DNA of 7,549 bases, from positions 1 to 7,549 of the forward strand of contig URWZ01000072.1 of NCBI GenBank assembly GCA_900551625.1. The letters run 5' to 3'. A program made the position numbers and the translations under genes. This stretch comes from an uncultured Collinsella sp. (GTDB taxonomy: Bacteria; Actinomycetota; Coriobacteriia; Coriobacteriales; Coriobacteriaceae). This document shows positions 1-5,859 of the stretch, in pieces; position 1 is the first letter of the stretch; each line of letters starts with the position of its first letter. The notes beneath the pieces are model-generated. The model saw nothing but the letters and a program-made list of their open reading frames with translations. It had not been told where the DNA came from and ran no database searches.

Positions 1-22
1 CGGAGATGTGTATAAGAGACAG
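1..22. other. Nextera/Tn5 sequencing adapter remnant
   Basis: Positions 4-22 read AGATGTGTATAAGAGACAG, the 19-bp hyperactive Tn5 mosaic end used in Nextera libraries. The preceding CGG matches the Read 2 adapter, which ends in ...CTCGG before the mosaic end. This is library-construction sequence at a contig edge, not a native transposon: no transposase or further Tn5 sequence follows, and the argS reading frame starts directly after it. A translation across this edge gives the artefactual N-terminus MCIRDR. Confidence 0.97.
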
Positions 23-1646
23 GGTCGGTGAGCTCGTTGAGCTTACGCGAAAGGGCAAGCTCGGTCGGGTCGGTCAGCAGCGAGTAATCGACGTTCTCAC
101 CGATGGCCTTGGCGGCGACGGCCTTCATGCCCATCTCGTCAGCCTGCTCGGGCGTAACGTCAGCGGCACGGCGCAGGATGGAGCACACGCGGGCGTGAGC
201 GTACTGCACGTAGTACACCGGGTTGGAGTTGTCGCGCTTCTTGACGGCCTCAATATCGAAGTCGACCATCTGGTTGGAGCTCTTGGAGATGAGCGTGTAG
301 CGGGCGGCGTCAGAGCCGACCTCGTCGACGAGTTCCTGCAGGGTCACCATGGTGCCCTTGCGCTTGGACATACGGACGGGCTTGCCGTTGCGCAGCAGGT
401 TGACGAGCTGGCCCAGCAGAACCTCAAACTTGCCGGGATAGCCAAGAGCGTCACAGACGCAGCGGACGCGCTCGATGTAGCCGTGGTGGTCGGCGCCCCA
501 GATGTCGATGACGTGGTCGACGCGCTGGAACTTATCCCAGTGATAGGCAACGTCGGAGGCGAAGTAGGTGTACTCGCCATCGGACTTGATCAGGACGCGG
601 TCCTTGTCGTCGCCCAGGTCGGTGGAGCGGAACCACAGGGCACCGTCCTTGGTGTAGAGGTAGCCCATCTTGTCGAGCTTCTCAAAAGCGCGGTCGACGG
701 CGGAGGTGCCGGCGGTCTCGCCCTCGGTGTCCTTCACGTACAGAGAGCGCTCGGAGAACCAACGATCGAAGTCGCAGTTAACGGCATGGCAAAGGTCGCG
801 CATGTTGTCGACCATCTTTACATAGCCGCGCTCGCGGAAGCTCTCCATGCGCTCCTGCGGATCGGCGTTGACCCACTTATCGCCGTCGGTGCGCCAGAAC
901 TCGGCAGCCTCGTCGATGATGTAGTCGCCGCCGTAGGAGTCCTTGCCCAGAGTCTCGGCAAAGTTGTCCTGATACGGATGGGTCTCGGGATGCTCGTCGC
1001 TCTCGTCGGCAACAAAGGCGTCGCGGTCGGCGATCAGAAGCTTGTGAGCCTCGTCGATATCCACGCCCTGCTTGGCGATGATGTCGGCAAGCTGCATATA
1101 GCGCGTACTGATGGAGTTACCGAAGGTGTTCATCTGAGAGCCGTGGTCGTTGATGTAGAACTCACGCTGGATGTCGTAACCGGCGTGGTCCATCACACGA
1201 CAAAGGGAGTCGCCCAGAGCGGCCCAGCGACCATGACCGATGTGCATGGGGCCGACGGGGTTAGCGGAGACGAACTCGACCTGGGTCTTCAGGCCGCCAC
1301 CGACGTTGGACTTAGCGAAGTCCATACCCTTCTCGCGGGCCTCGCCAAAGATGGCGTTCTTGACGGCGACGGAGAGGTAGAAGTTGATGAAGCCAGGACC
1401 GGCGATCTCGACCTTCTCGATTGCGGGGTCCTCGGGCATATGGGCGACGACGGCCTCGGCGATCTTGCGCGGGGCGCAGTGAGCCAGCTTGGCGGACTTC
1501 AGGGCCATGGTGGAGGTCCACTCGCCATGAGAAGTATCAGCCGGTCGCTCGATAGCGCAATCGTCAAGTTCAAATGCGGAAAGGTCGCCGGCCTCCTGGG
1601 CCGCAGCAAGCGCAGCGCGTACCAGCTCTTCAATCTTCTCGGGCAT
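23..1646 (-). CDS. argS: Arginyl-tRNA synthetase, 3' end missing
   Basis: Class I aminoacyl-tRNA synthetase that charges tRNA-Arg with arginine using ATP in the cytoplasm. 541 codons are present. Residues 1 to about 100 form the Arg-specific N-terminal domain (start MPEKIEELVR). The class I HIGH signature is in PMHIGHGR, with H135-I-G-H138 at 1244-1233. The KMSKS-type loop is RMSKRKGT from residue 425 (from 374 downward). The segment SNPVYYVQYAHARVC near residue 470 opens the DALR anticodon-binding domain. The frame stays open to LSRKLNELTD, where the adapter interrupts it. Family members run about 550-600 residues, so roughly the last 50 are lost to the contig end and not to mutation. The start is well supported by AAGGAGG at 1657-1651. 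It is divergent from the carD-like gene. A long opposite-strand ORF is only its shadow. Confidence 0.97.
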
Positions 1647-1713
1647 AGATCCTCCTTGTGTTAAAGCCCCCGAGCTCTTGGTCACTCGTAGGGCAAAAGC
1701 CAGAGTTTGTAGC

Positions 1714-1742
1714 ACTCTATCACAAGCGACGGGCACTGTCGC
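1714..1742 (-). promoter_or_regulatory. Candidate argS promoter
   Basis: On the minus strand GCGACA (1742-1737, 4/6 to TTGACA) is followed after exactly 17 bases by TAGAGT (1719-1714, 4/6 to TATAAT). Transcription would start near 1707 and give a leader of about 60 bases ending in the strong AAGGAGG site. Spacing and placement are right but both hexamers are imperfect, so this is only a candidate. No T-box-like structure is apparent in the short leader. Confidence 0.35.
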
Positions 1743-1767
1743 AGGGTAAAGCTAATAGATATTGCAT

Positions 1768-1842
1768 ATGCACAAAAATGACTACCGCTTGTATGGAGTC
1801 ACTCAAAGATGCCGGTCTGCCTGCAGATTATGCAGGCGTTGA
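1768..1842 (+). CDS. Possible 24-residue Cys-rich small ORF
   Basis: The ATG-to-TGA frame encodes a 24-residue peptide beginning MHKNDYRLYG and ending RCRSACRLCRR. It is strongly basic, and its three cysteines have CX3CX2C spacing. No Shine-Dalgarno sequence lies directly upstream (nearest purine run AGGG at 1743-1746), so translation would be weak or leaderless. The perfect dyad at 1819-1837 overlaps its last codons. A peptide this short cannot be a radical SAM enzyme even though the cysteine spacing matches. It could be a leader or regulatory peptide, or a chance frame over a structured non-coding element. No family is recognised. Confidence 0.25.
   Translation: MHKNDYRLYGVTQRCRSACRLCRR
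1819..1837. repeat. Perfect 7-bp inverted repeat, 5-base spacer
   Basis: GCCTGCA and TGCAGGC are exact reverse complements around GATTA. No T-run follows on either strand, so it is not a typical intrinsic terminator. It could be an operator for a dimeric regulator or an RNA hairpin. It sits about 75 bases upstream of the proposed argS promoter and about 150 bases upstream of the carD-like start. Confidence 0.6.
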
Positions 1843-1945
1843 AAATGCATAAAGGTGTGAATGAGCTGCGTCTGTTATCGAATACTCTTACCTATCAGAG
1901 TTGTGTGCTTTTCCTGCATAAAGTGAAGGTTTGCGCACGTCAGCG

Positions 1946-1974
1946 TGTTATTCTAGACATACGTAAATTCGTAT
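1946..1974 (+). promoter_or_regulatory. Candidate promoter of the carD-like gene
   Basis: TGTTATTCT (1946-1954) is an extended -10 form (TG, one base, TATTCT) and would start a leader of about 28 bases. An alternative is TTGCGC (1931-1936), 17 bases, then TAGACA (1954-1959). Just downstream is a small dyad, ATACG-taaatt-CGTAT (1959-1974), close to the ribosome site, which could serve as an operator or leader hairpin. The choice between the two promoter readings cannot be made from sequence alone. Confidence 0.35.
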
Positions 1975-1988
1975 AAGTTGGAGGTAGC

Positions 1989-2474
1989 ATGTTCTCAATC
2001 GGTCAACACGTCATTCATCCGGGTCAGGGAGTCTGCACCGTCGTCGGTTTTAGGGACGACACACCGCAGCCCATGTTGTTGCTCGAGACCAAACAGGGAC
2101 ATGCGCAGACGATTCTCATGTACCCCGTGGCGCAGGCCGACCGTCTGCATGCCGCTATCTCCCAGCAAGATGCAGAGCACCTGCTGAGCCACTACGATGA
2201 GCTGGAGTGCGACACCTTTACCGAGCGCAATAGCTCGCTCGAGGAGACGCACTTTAAGCAGCAGCTCAAGCTGGGCGCGCCCGAGACGGTTCGCGTGGCA
2301 AAAACCATGATGCACCGTATTCGCCAGGCCGAGGAAGCAGATAAAAAGCCCAGCTCCTACTACATGCGCGTACTCAAGGAAGCCAAGCGCCGCTCCATCG
2401 AGGAGTTCGCCGTGGCCCTGGGCGTCACCGAAGAGGCCGCCGAAGCCCGCCTAGCCCAAGCCGCCCTCAACTAA
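1989..2474 (+). CDS. CarD/CdnL-family RNA polymerase-binding regulator
   Basis: 161 residues, about the usual length of CarD (about 160). Residues 1 to about 60 form the CarD/TRCF RNA polymerase-interacting domain: MFSIGQHVIHPGQGVCTVVGF matches the family opening of a hydrophobic residue, G, then V-x-HP-x-x-G. The remainder is helical and basic (VAKTMMHRIRQAEEADKK, YYMRVLKEAKRRS), as expected of the DNA-contacting C-terminal domain. CarD proteins bind the RNA polymerase beta lobe and stabilise open complexes, often at rRNA promoters. The protein has no tryptophan at all, although CarD normally uses a conserved Trp to wedge the open promoter fork, so it may be a divergent paralogue. The start is set by GGAGG (1980-1984), four bases upstream. 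The TAA stop shares its last two bases with REP copy 1. Confidence 0.85.
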   Translation: MFSIGQHVIHPGQGVCTVVGFRDDTPQPMLLLETKQGHAQTILMYPVAQADRLHAAISQQDAEHLLSHYDELECDTFTERNSSLEETHFKQQLKLGAPETVRVAKTMMHRIRQAEEADKKPSSYYMRVLKEAKRRSIEEFAVALGVTEEAAEARLAQAALN

Positions 2475-2516
2475 CCTGCCAAAAAGGGACAGGTTTATTT
2501 TGGCAGGTTTTATCTG
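2473..2516 (+). repeat. REP-like 44-bp palindromic repeat, copy 1
   Basis: The unit starts AACCTGCCAAAA, has the centre AGGGACAGGTTTA and closes TTTTGGCAGGTT followed by TTATCTG. The outer 12-base arms are exact reverse complements. Its first two bases are the AA of the carD TAA stop codon. The same unit occurs inverted at 3717-3760 and 4487-4530. It lies 5' of the RAYT gene, which fits a REP recognised by that enzyme. Confidence 0.93.
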
Positions 2517-2540
2517 GCCAAACGTCAACAAACAATCAGT

Positions 2541-2587
2541 AAATGGACGGGTGCTCCGTTTTGTTTGTGAGCGCCCGGCCATTTTTC
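2541..2587 (+). terminator. Intrinsic terminator after the carD-like gene
   Basis: A 16-base arm (2541-2556) pairs with 2569-2584 across a 12-base loop, with one A/G mismatch and one G-U pair. The core is CGGGTGCTC against GAGCGCCCG. A T-rich run (TTTTTCT, from 2582) follows. The A-run on the opposite side makes it potentially bidirectional. It lies 24 bases beyond REP copy 1. Confidence 0.75.
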
Positions 2588-2817
2588 TATATCCGTAGAA
2601 TACGTGAAGCCCATTTGCGATGACATCACGCGGGGGCCGTCCAGATCGACGCAACCAACGGCCGCATCCACAACAAGCGCGCCTGTCTTGCTCAATTACC
2701 ATTAAAAAGCATCAATTTGAAAACGCAATAACATTTCGGCAGGTAGCAGCTATGGTCGGTGAACTGAATCTCGACAACCGAAGCCTCCGAATGAGGTATC
2801 TTCAGCCCATCCAAGCT

Positions 2818-2829
2818 AAAGGAGGGGCC
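2818..2829 (+). promoter_or_regulatory. Ribosome binding site fixing the RAYT start
   Basis: AAAGGAGG (2818-2825) lies four bases before ATG 2830. This near-perfect Shine-Dalgarno sequence selects the MPRKPRSK start over the in-frame upstream ATG codons, including 2620. Confidence 0.9.
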
Positions 2830-3588
2830 ATGCCGAGAAAACCTCGTTCAAAGTCACCAACCGGTTATTTCCACATCACGTTGCGTGGAAACGGAGGGCA
2901 ATTGCTGTTTGACGATGCCGAGGACCGAATCGCCATGCTTCAGATCCTCGATGCGATCCTCCCCAAACACAATATCGAGCTTATCGCTTGGTGCCTTATG
3001 GGAAACCACATTCATCTGCTCATCGACGATCCGGACGACCGCAAGAGCGACGCGATGCACGCGGTAGCAGTATCGTATGCGGGCAGGTACAATGCGCGGA
3101 CGGGGCATATCGGCCACGTGTTTCAGGAGCGGTTTTGGGATTCGCCCATTAAGTCAGAAGTATATTTACTCGAGGCAATTCGATACATTCATCTGAATCC
3201 ACAAAAAGCGGGACTGGCGGCATACGACGAATATCCCTGGAGCAGCCATCGCGAGTATCTAATGAGTGCCAGGTCACGGCCGCATGTTACCGGCAGCGTT
3301 GTCGGTGTTTTATTCCCAACACCTCGCTCATACCTTCGGCTCATGGAAAGTACGCCGTCGCTTCCCTATCGCCCCAGCGCAACAGCCAAGGTTCGCGAGG
3401 AAGATCTATGCGAATTTGGCACGGCAATCGTGCAGAGTGTCGCAGGATGTGCTCCGACGGAACTCAAATCCGTCTCCAAGCCACTTCGCAATGAGGCGAT
3501 TCTCGCGCTTCGAAAACAAGGGCTAACGGTTAAGCAGGTTCAGCTGCTGACCGGACTGGGAACATGGATTATCAAGAACGCGTCGTAG
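2830..3588 (+). CDS. REP-associated tyrosine transposase (RAYT, Y1 HUH family)
   Basis: 252 residues. The IS200-like Y1 transposase fold spans residues about 10-145. It opens with TGYFHITLRGN, a typical RAYT N-terminus. The HUH metal-binding motif is GNHIHLL, with H60 and H62. The helix segment AIRYIHLNPQKAGL follows, in which Y119 is the likely catalytic tyrosine (inference from family position), and the domain closes with YPWSSHREYL. Residues about 150-252 form a C-terminal extension ending in a helix-turn-helix-like stretch (LRKQGLTVKQVQLLTGLG) seen in longer RAYTs. RAYTs cut and rejoin single-stranded REP hairpins and are thought to spread REP sequences, not themselves. Matching palindromes flank the gene in opposite orientations at 2473-2516 and 3717-3760. 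The key residues are intact and there is no frameshift. It is less GC-rich than neighbouring genes, consistent with acquisition. Confidence 0.93.
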   Translation: MPRKPRSKSPTGYFHITLRGNGGQLLFDDAEDRIAMLQILDAILPKHNIELIAWCLMGNHIHLLIDDPDDRKSDAMHAVAVSYAGRYNARTGHIGHVFQERFWDSPIKSEVYLLEAIRYIHLNPQKAGLAAYDEYPWSSHREYLMSARSRPHVTGSVVGVLFPTPRSYLRLMESTPSLPYRPSATAKVREEDLCEFGTAIVQSVAGCAPTELKSVSKPLRNEAILALRKQGLTVKQVQLLTGLGTWIIKNAS

Positions 3589-3675
3589 CGTCGCGTTTGC
3601 CGAGTTACGGATACGGCGAAGCGCAGCTGTCTGCCGCGAGGCGCCGCCATTCGCCAGCGTCACCATGTCAAACAG

Positions 3676-3714
3676 AAAACGCTTCCGCTGAATAACATCC
3701 AACGGAAGCGTTTT
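3676..3714. terminator. Bidirectional hairpin between RAYT and HD gene
   Basis: AAAACGCTTCCG (3676-3687) and CGGAAGCGTTTT (3703-3714) are perfect 12-base complements around a 15-base loop. The stem ends in T4 on either strand, so it can terminate both convergent genes, although the T-run is short and part of the stem. On the minus strand it comes two bases after REP copy 2. Confidence 0.75.
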
Positions 3715-3716
3715 CC

Positions 3717-3760
3717 CAGATAAAACCTACCAAAATAAACCTGTCCCTTTTTGGCAGGTT
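3717..3760 (-). repeat. REP-like 44-bp palindromic repeat, copy 2
   Basis: Read on the minus strand it begins AACCTGCCAAAA and ends TTTTGGTAGGTT followed by TTATCTG. It differs from copy 1 at a single base (GGTAGGTT in place of GGCAGGTT), giving a G-T wobble in the stem. Its first two bases are the AA of the HD gene's TAA stop codon. It is inverted relative to copy 1, so copies 1 and 2 flank the RAYT gene. Confidence 0.93.
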
Positions 3761-4358
3761 AGGCCTGGAAGGTGTCGCGGTCGGGCGCGAAGGACTGCAT
3801 GGCCGCGATGGTGCGGTCGAAGAGCTCGGGAAGCTCCCAGCCCAACATCTCGGCGCCCTGCGAAATCACGTCGCGCGAGCAGCCGGCGGCAAAGCGCTTG
3901 TCCTTGAACTTCTTCTTGAGCGACTTGGTCGTAAAGTCCATGACGCTTTTGCTCGGACGCATGATAACGGCGGCCCCGATCAGGCCGGTAAGTTCGTCGC
4001 ACGCAAATAGGATCTTCTCCATCTGCGACTCGGGCTTGGGCAGCGAGGCATTGAAATCGGACGTGTGCGTCTGAATAGCGCGAATGAGTTCGGGCGATGC
4101 GCCCTCGCCCTCGAGGATTTCTGCCGCATAGATGGTGTGGTTCACGGGGTCGTCCTCATGCTCCTCCCAATCCAAGTCGTGCAGCAGGCCGACGATGCCC
4201 CAAAACTCCTCGTTCTTGGGATCGAACTCGCGCGCAAAGTAGCGCATGGTGCCCTCGACCGTCTCGCCGTGGGTGATGTGGAACGGGTCTTTGTTGTGCT
4301 CGTTAAGCAGTTCGAACGCACGGTCGCGGGTGATTCCGGCGGAAAGCATCTGGGACAT
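3759..4358 (-). CDS. HD-domain metal-dependent hydrolase, function unknown
   Basis: 199 residues, beginning MSQMLSAGIT. It is an HD-superfamily phosphohydrolase-type protein. The expected metal ligands are visible in order: H30 in HITHGETVEG, the H60-D61 doublet in GLLHDLDWEEHEDD, possibly H74 and H98, and D121 in FACDELTGLI. Such proteins coordinate one or two divalent metals and hydrolyse phosphate esters, often of nucleotides, but the substrate cannot be read from sequence. There is no signal peptide or membrane segment, so it is cytosolic. The overall pattern resembles the small stand-alone predicted HD hydrolases widespread in Firmicutes and Actinobacteria. The chosen start has GGAGG seven bases upstream; the longer frame to 4481 adds 41 unlikely residues. 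It is a single-gene unit, separated from upstream proA by a terminator. Its stop codon lies in REP copy 2. Confidence 0.85.
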   Translation of the reverse strand: MSQMLSAGITRDRAFELLNEHNKDPFHITHGETVEGTMRYFAREFDPKNEEFWGIVGLLHDLDWEEHEDDPVNHTIYAAEILEGEGASPELIRAIQTHTSDFNASLPKPESQMEKILFACDELTGLIGAAVIMRPSKSVMDFTTKSLKKKFKDKRFAAGCSRDVISQGAEMLGWELPELFDRTIAAMQSFAPDRDTFQA

Positions 4359-4370
4359 GGCAATACCTCC
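4359..4370 (-). promoter_or_regulatory. Ribosome binding site fixing the HD gene start
   Basis: GGAGG (4370-4366 on the minus strand) is seven bases before ATG 4358. It selects the 199-residue product over the frame that opens at 4481, whose first codons would run through promoter and terminator-flanking DNA. Confidence 0.88.
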
Positions 4371-4398
4371 AGGTGAGTCGGTGCTAGGACACGGTGTC

Positions 4399-4404
4399 AT
4401 TATC
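4399..4404 (-). promoter_or_regulatory. Candidate -10 of the HD gene
   Basis: GATAAT on the minus strand (5/6 to TATAAT) lies about 41 bases upstream of the HD start, downstream of the proA terminator. No convincing -35 hexamer is found 16-18 bases upstream, so this is weak. Confidence 0.3.
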
Positions 4405-4450
4405 GTATATCGCCGTAGCTCAAGCCGAAAGGCAGAAAAGGTATACGGAG

Positions 4451-4479
4451 AAAAAAGCCGGGCAAACGTGTCGCCCGGC
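4451..4479 (-). terminator. Intrinsic terminator of proA
   Basis: On the minus strand GCCGGGC (4479-4473), a nine-base loop and GCCCGGC (4463-4457) form a perfect 7-bp GC stem directly followed by T6 (4456-4451). This is a canonical Rho-independent terminator. It ends the proA transcript before the HD gene and lies seven bases beyond REP copy 3. Confidence 0.93.
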
Positions 4480-4486
4480 AAAACCG

Positions 4487-4530
4487 CAGATAAAACCTGC
4501 CAAAATAAACCTGTCCCTTTTTGGTAGGTT
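4487..4530 (-). repeat. REP-like 44-bp palindromic repeat, copy 3
   Basis: Read on the minus strand it begins AACCTACCAAAA and ends TTTTGGCAGGTT followed by TTATCTG. It differs from copy 1 at one base in the left arm, at the same stem pair that is altered in the right arm of copy 2. Its first base is the last A of the proA TAA stop codon. It lies between the proA stop and the proA terminator. Confidence 0.93.
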
Positions 4531-5816
4531 TAGGGGCGAACCTGACCGGTGCCGCGGAGCTTGTATTTGTAGGTGGTGAGGGCCTCGGCGGCGAAGGGGC
4601 CGCGGGCGTGGAGCTTTTGGGTCGAGATGCCGATCTCGGCACCCAGGCCAAACTCGCCGCCGTCGGTGAAGCGCGTGCTGGCGTTGGCGTACACGGCCGA
4701 GGCATCGACCGCATCCAGGAAGCGCTCGCAAGCATCCGCGTCCTCGGCAACGATGGCCTCGGAGTGCATCGTGCCGTAGCGGTTGATGTGTGCGATGGCC
4801 TCGTCCTCGTTTGCCACGACCTTCACGCTCATCTCGAGAGCCAGGTACTCGCGACCCCAGTCCTCCTCAGTCGCGGCGACGTAGTCATCACCCTCGGCAA
4901 GACCGGAATCGGCGCATGTGGCGCACGTGGCCTCGTCGCCGTGAATGAGCACGCCGTGGTCGTGCAGCACAGCCACAGCCGCGGGCAAAAACGCGTCGGC
5001 CACGGCGCGGTCGACCAGCAGCGACTCGGCGGCATTGCACACGCCCACGCGCTGGGTCTTGGCATTGACGATAATGTTGAGCGCTTTATCGAAGTCGGCC
5101 GACTCATGCACGTAGATGTGGCAGTTGCCCGTGCCCGTCTCGATCACCGGAACGAGCGACTCGCGCACGCAGCGCTGAATCAGGCCCGCACCGCCACGCG
5201 GAATGAGCACATCGACGATGCCGCGGAGCTTCATGAGCTCGCCGGTGGCCTCGCGGTCGGTAGACTCGATCATCGACACGGCCTCGCGCGGGAAGCCTTG
5301 GGCTTCAAGCGCATCGGCCAGCAGCTCGGCAATCATGGCGCACGAGTGATAGGCCAGCGAACCGCCGCGCAGGATGCAGGCGTTGCCGGTGCGGATGCAG
5401 ATGCCAGCAGCGTCGGCCGTCACGTTGGGGCGCGCCTCGTAGACCATGGCGACCAGGCCCAGCGGCACACTCACGCGCGTAAGGTCCACACCGCTTGCAA
5501 GCACGCGGTGATCGAGCACGCGGCCGACGGGATCGGGCAACTCAGCGAGCTTCTCCAGGCCGGCGGCCATGCCCTCAACGCGCTCGGGCGTCAGCAGCAG
5601 GCGGTCGAGGAGCCCCGCCGAGGTGCCCGCATCGCGCGCGGCAGACATATCGAGCTCGTTGGCGGCAATGATGCAATCGACACCATCGCGCAGCGCCGCG
5701 GCCATGGCGCGCACGGCCTCCTGGCGCTGGGCATCGCTCGCCGTGGCAAGCGCGGCAGAAGCGGCCTTGGCCTCGACGGCAAGATCGTGAACGTACGTGG
5801 CTATATCGACCGACAT
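4530..5816 (-). CDS. proA: Gamma-glutamyl phosphate reductase
   Basis: 428 residues, close to the roughly 417 of characterised ProA. It catalyses NADPH-dependent reduction of L-glutamyl 5-phosphate to glutamate 5-semialdehyde, the second step of proline biosynthesis, in the cytoplasm. It has an aldehyde dehydrogenase-type fold. Visible signatures are VPLGLVAMVYEARPNVTADA (residues 117-136), ILRGGSLAYHS, the catalytic cysteine C260 in QRVGVCNAAESLL, the ATEEDWGREYLALEMSVKVV block (315-334), and TRFTDGGEFGLGAEIGIST near the C-terminus. A small insertion around residues 297-312 includes a CATC pair, unusual but probably peripheral. The start has AAAGGG six bases upstream and AGGAG a little further. 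proB is not adjacent: upstream is a divergent peptidase gene, downstream a REP and terminator, so proA appears to be monocistronic here. No clear promoter was found in the short divergent gap. Confidence 0.96.
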   Translation of the reverse strand: MSVDIATYVHDLAVEAKAASAALATASDAQRQEAVRAMAAALRDGVDCIIAANELDMSAARDAGTSAGLLDRLLLTPERVEGMAAGLEKLAELPDPVGRVLDHRVLASGVDLTRVSVPLGLVAMVYEARPNVTADAAGICIRTGNACILRGGSLAYHSCAMIAELLADALEAQGFPREAVSMIESTDREATGELMKLRGIVDVLIPRGGAGLIQRCVRESLVPVIETGTGNCHIYVHESADFDKALNIIVNAKTQRVGVCNAAESLLVDRAVADAFLPAAVAVLHDHGVLIHGDEATCATCADSGLAEGDDYVAATEEDWGREYLALEMSVKVVANEDEAIAHINRYGTMHSEAIVAEDADACERFLDAVDASAVYANASTRFTDGGEFGLGAEIGISTQKLHARGPFAAEALTTYKYKLRGTGQVRP

Positions 5817-5859
5817 GGGCGGCCCTTTCTCCTAGAAGTTTGCAACCATGGTAGCCGTT

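Larger units (their letters stand above)
1647..1988. other. Divergent intergenic region, argS / carD-like
   Basis: This 342-base gap lies between two divergently transcribed genes. It holds the argS ribosome site (AAGGAGG, 1657-1651), promoter candidates on both strands, the dyad at 1819-1837, a 24-codon possible ORF at 1768-1842, and two direct copies of TGCATAAAG (1845-1853 and 1915-1923). It is visibly more AT-rich than the flanking genes. A 64-codon frame at 1658-1852 begins inside the argS leader, has no ribosome site and shows no recognisable family. Confidence 0.6.
2475..2829. other. Intergenic stretch upstream of the RAYT gene
   Basis: After REP copy 1 and the terminator (2541-2587), positions 2588-2817 contain nothing I can assign. 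The RAYT frame is open upstream to an ATG at 2620, but those 70 codons show no family similarity and lack a ribosome site. Around 2695-2740 the sequence becomes AT-rich, and a promoter for the RAYT gene could lie there, but no hexamer pair stands out. Confidence 0.6.

Noticed and set aside
1..22. Native Tn5-like transposon end
   Set aside because: The match is to the engineered mosaic end plus Nextera adapter bases, exactly at the contig edge.
6..1664. 552-codon plus-strand open frame opposite argS
   Set aside because: It begins in adapter sequence, has no ribosome site and is exactly antisense to a verified argS frame. Long shadow frames are common in GC-rich genes.
1658..1852. 64-codon plus-strand ORF in the argS/carD gap
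   Set aside because: It has no ribosome site, starts in the argS leader and has no recognisable domain.
2451..2702. Minus-strand frames across REP copy 1 and the terminator (including one with GALVVDAAVGCVDLDG)
   Set aside because: They cross the terminator hairpin, or both the hairpin and REP copy 1, have no ribosome site and match no family. A degraded gene remnant cannot be excluded but is unsupported.
2620..2829. N-terminal extension of the RAYT protein
   Set aside because: Family members begin at the GYFHITLRG region. A strong AAAGGAGG lies directly before ATG 2830, and the extra 70 codons look non-coding.
4359..4481. 41-residue N-terminal extension of the HD protein
   Set aside because: It would run from the proA terminator through the candidate promoter; GGAGG is correctly placed for ATG 4358.
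2473..4530. REP copies as a CRISPR array
   Set aside because: The copies are far apart, in both orientations, with genes between them and no spacer periodicity or cas genes.
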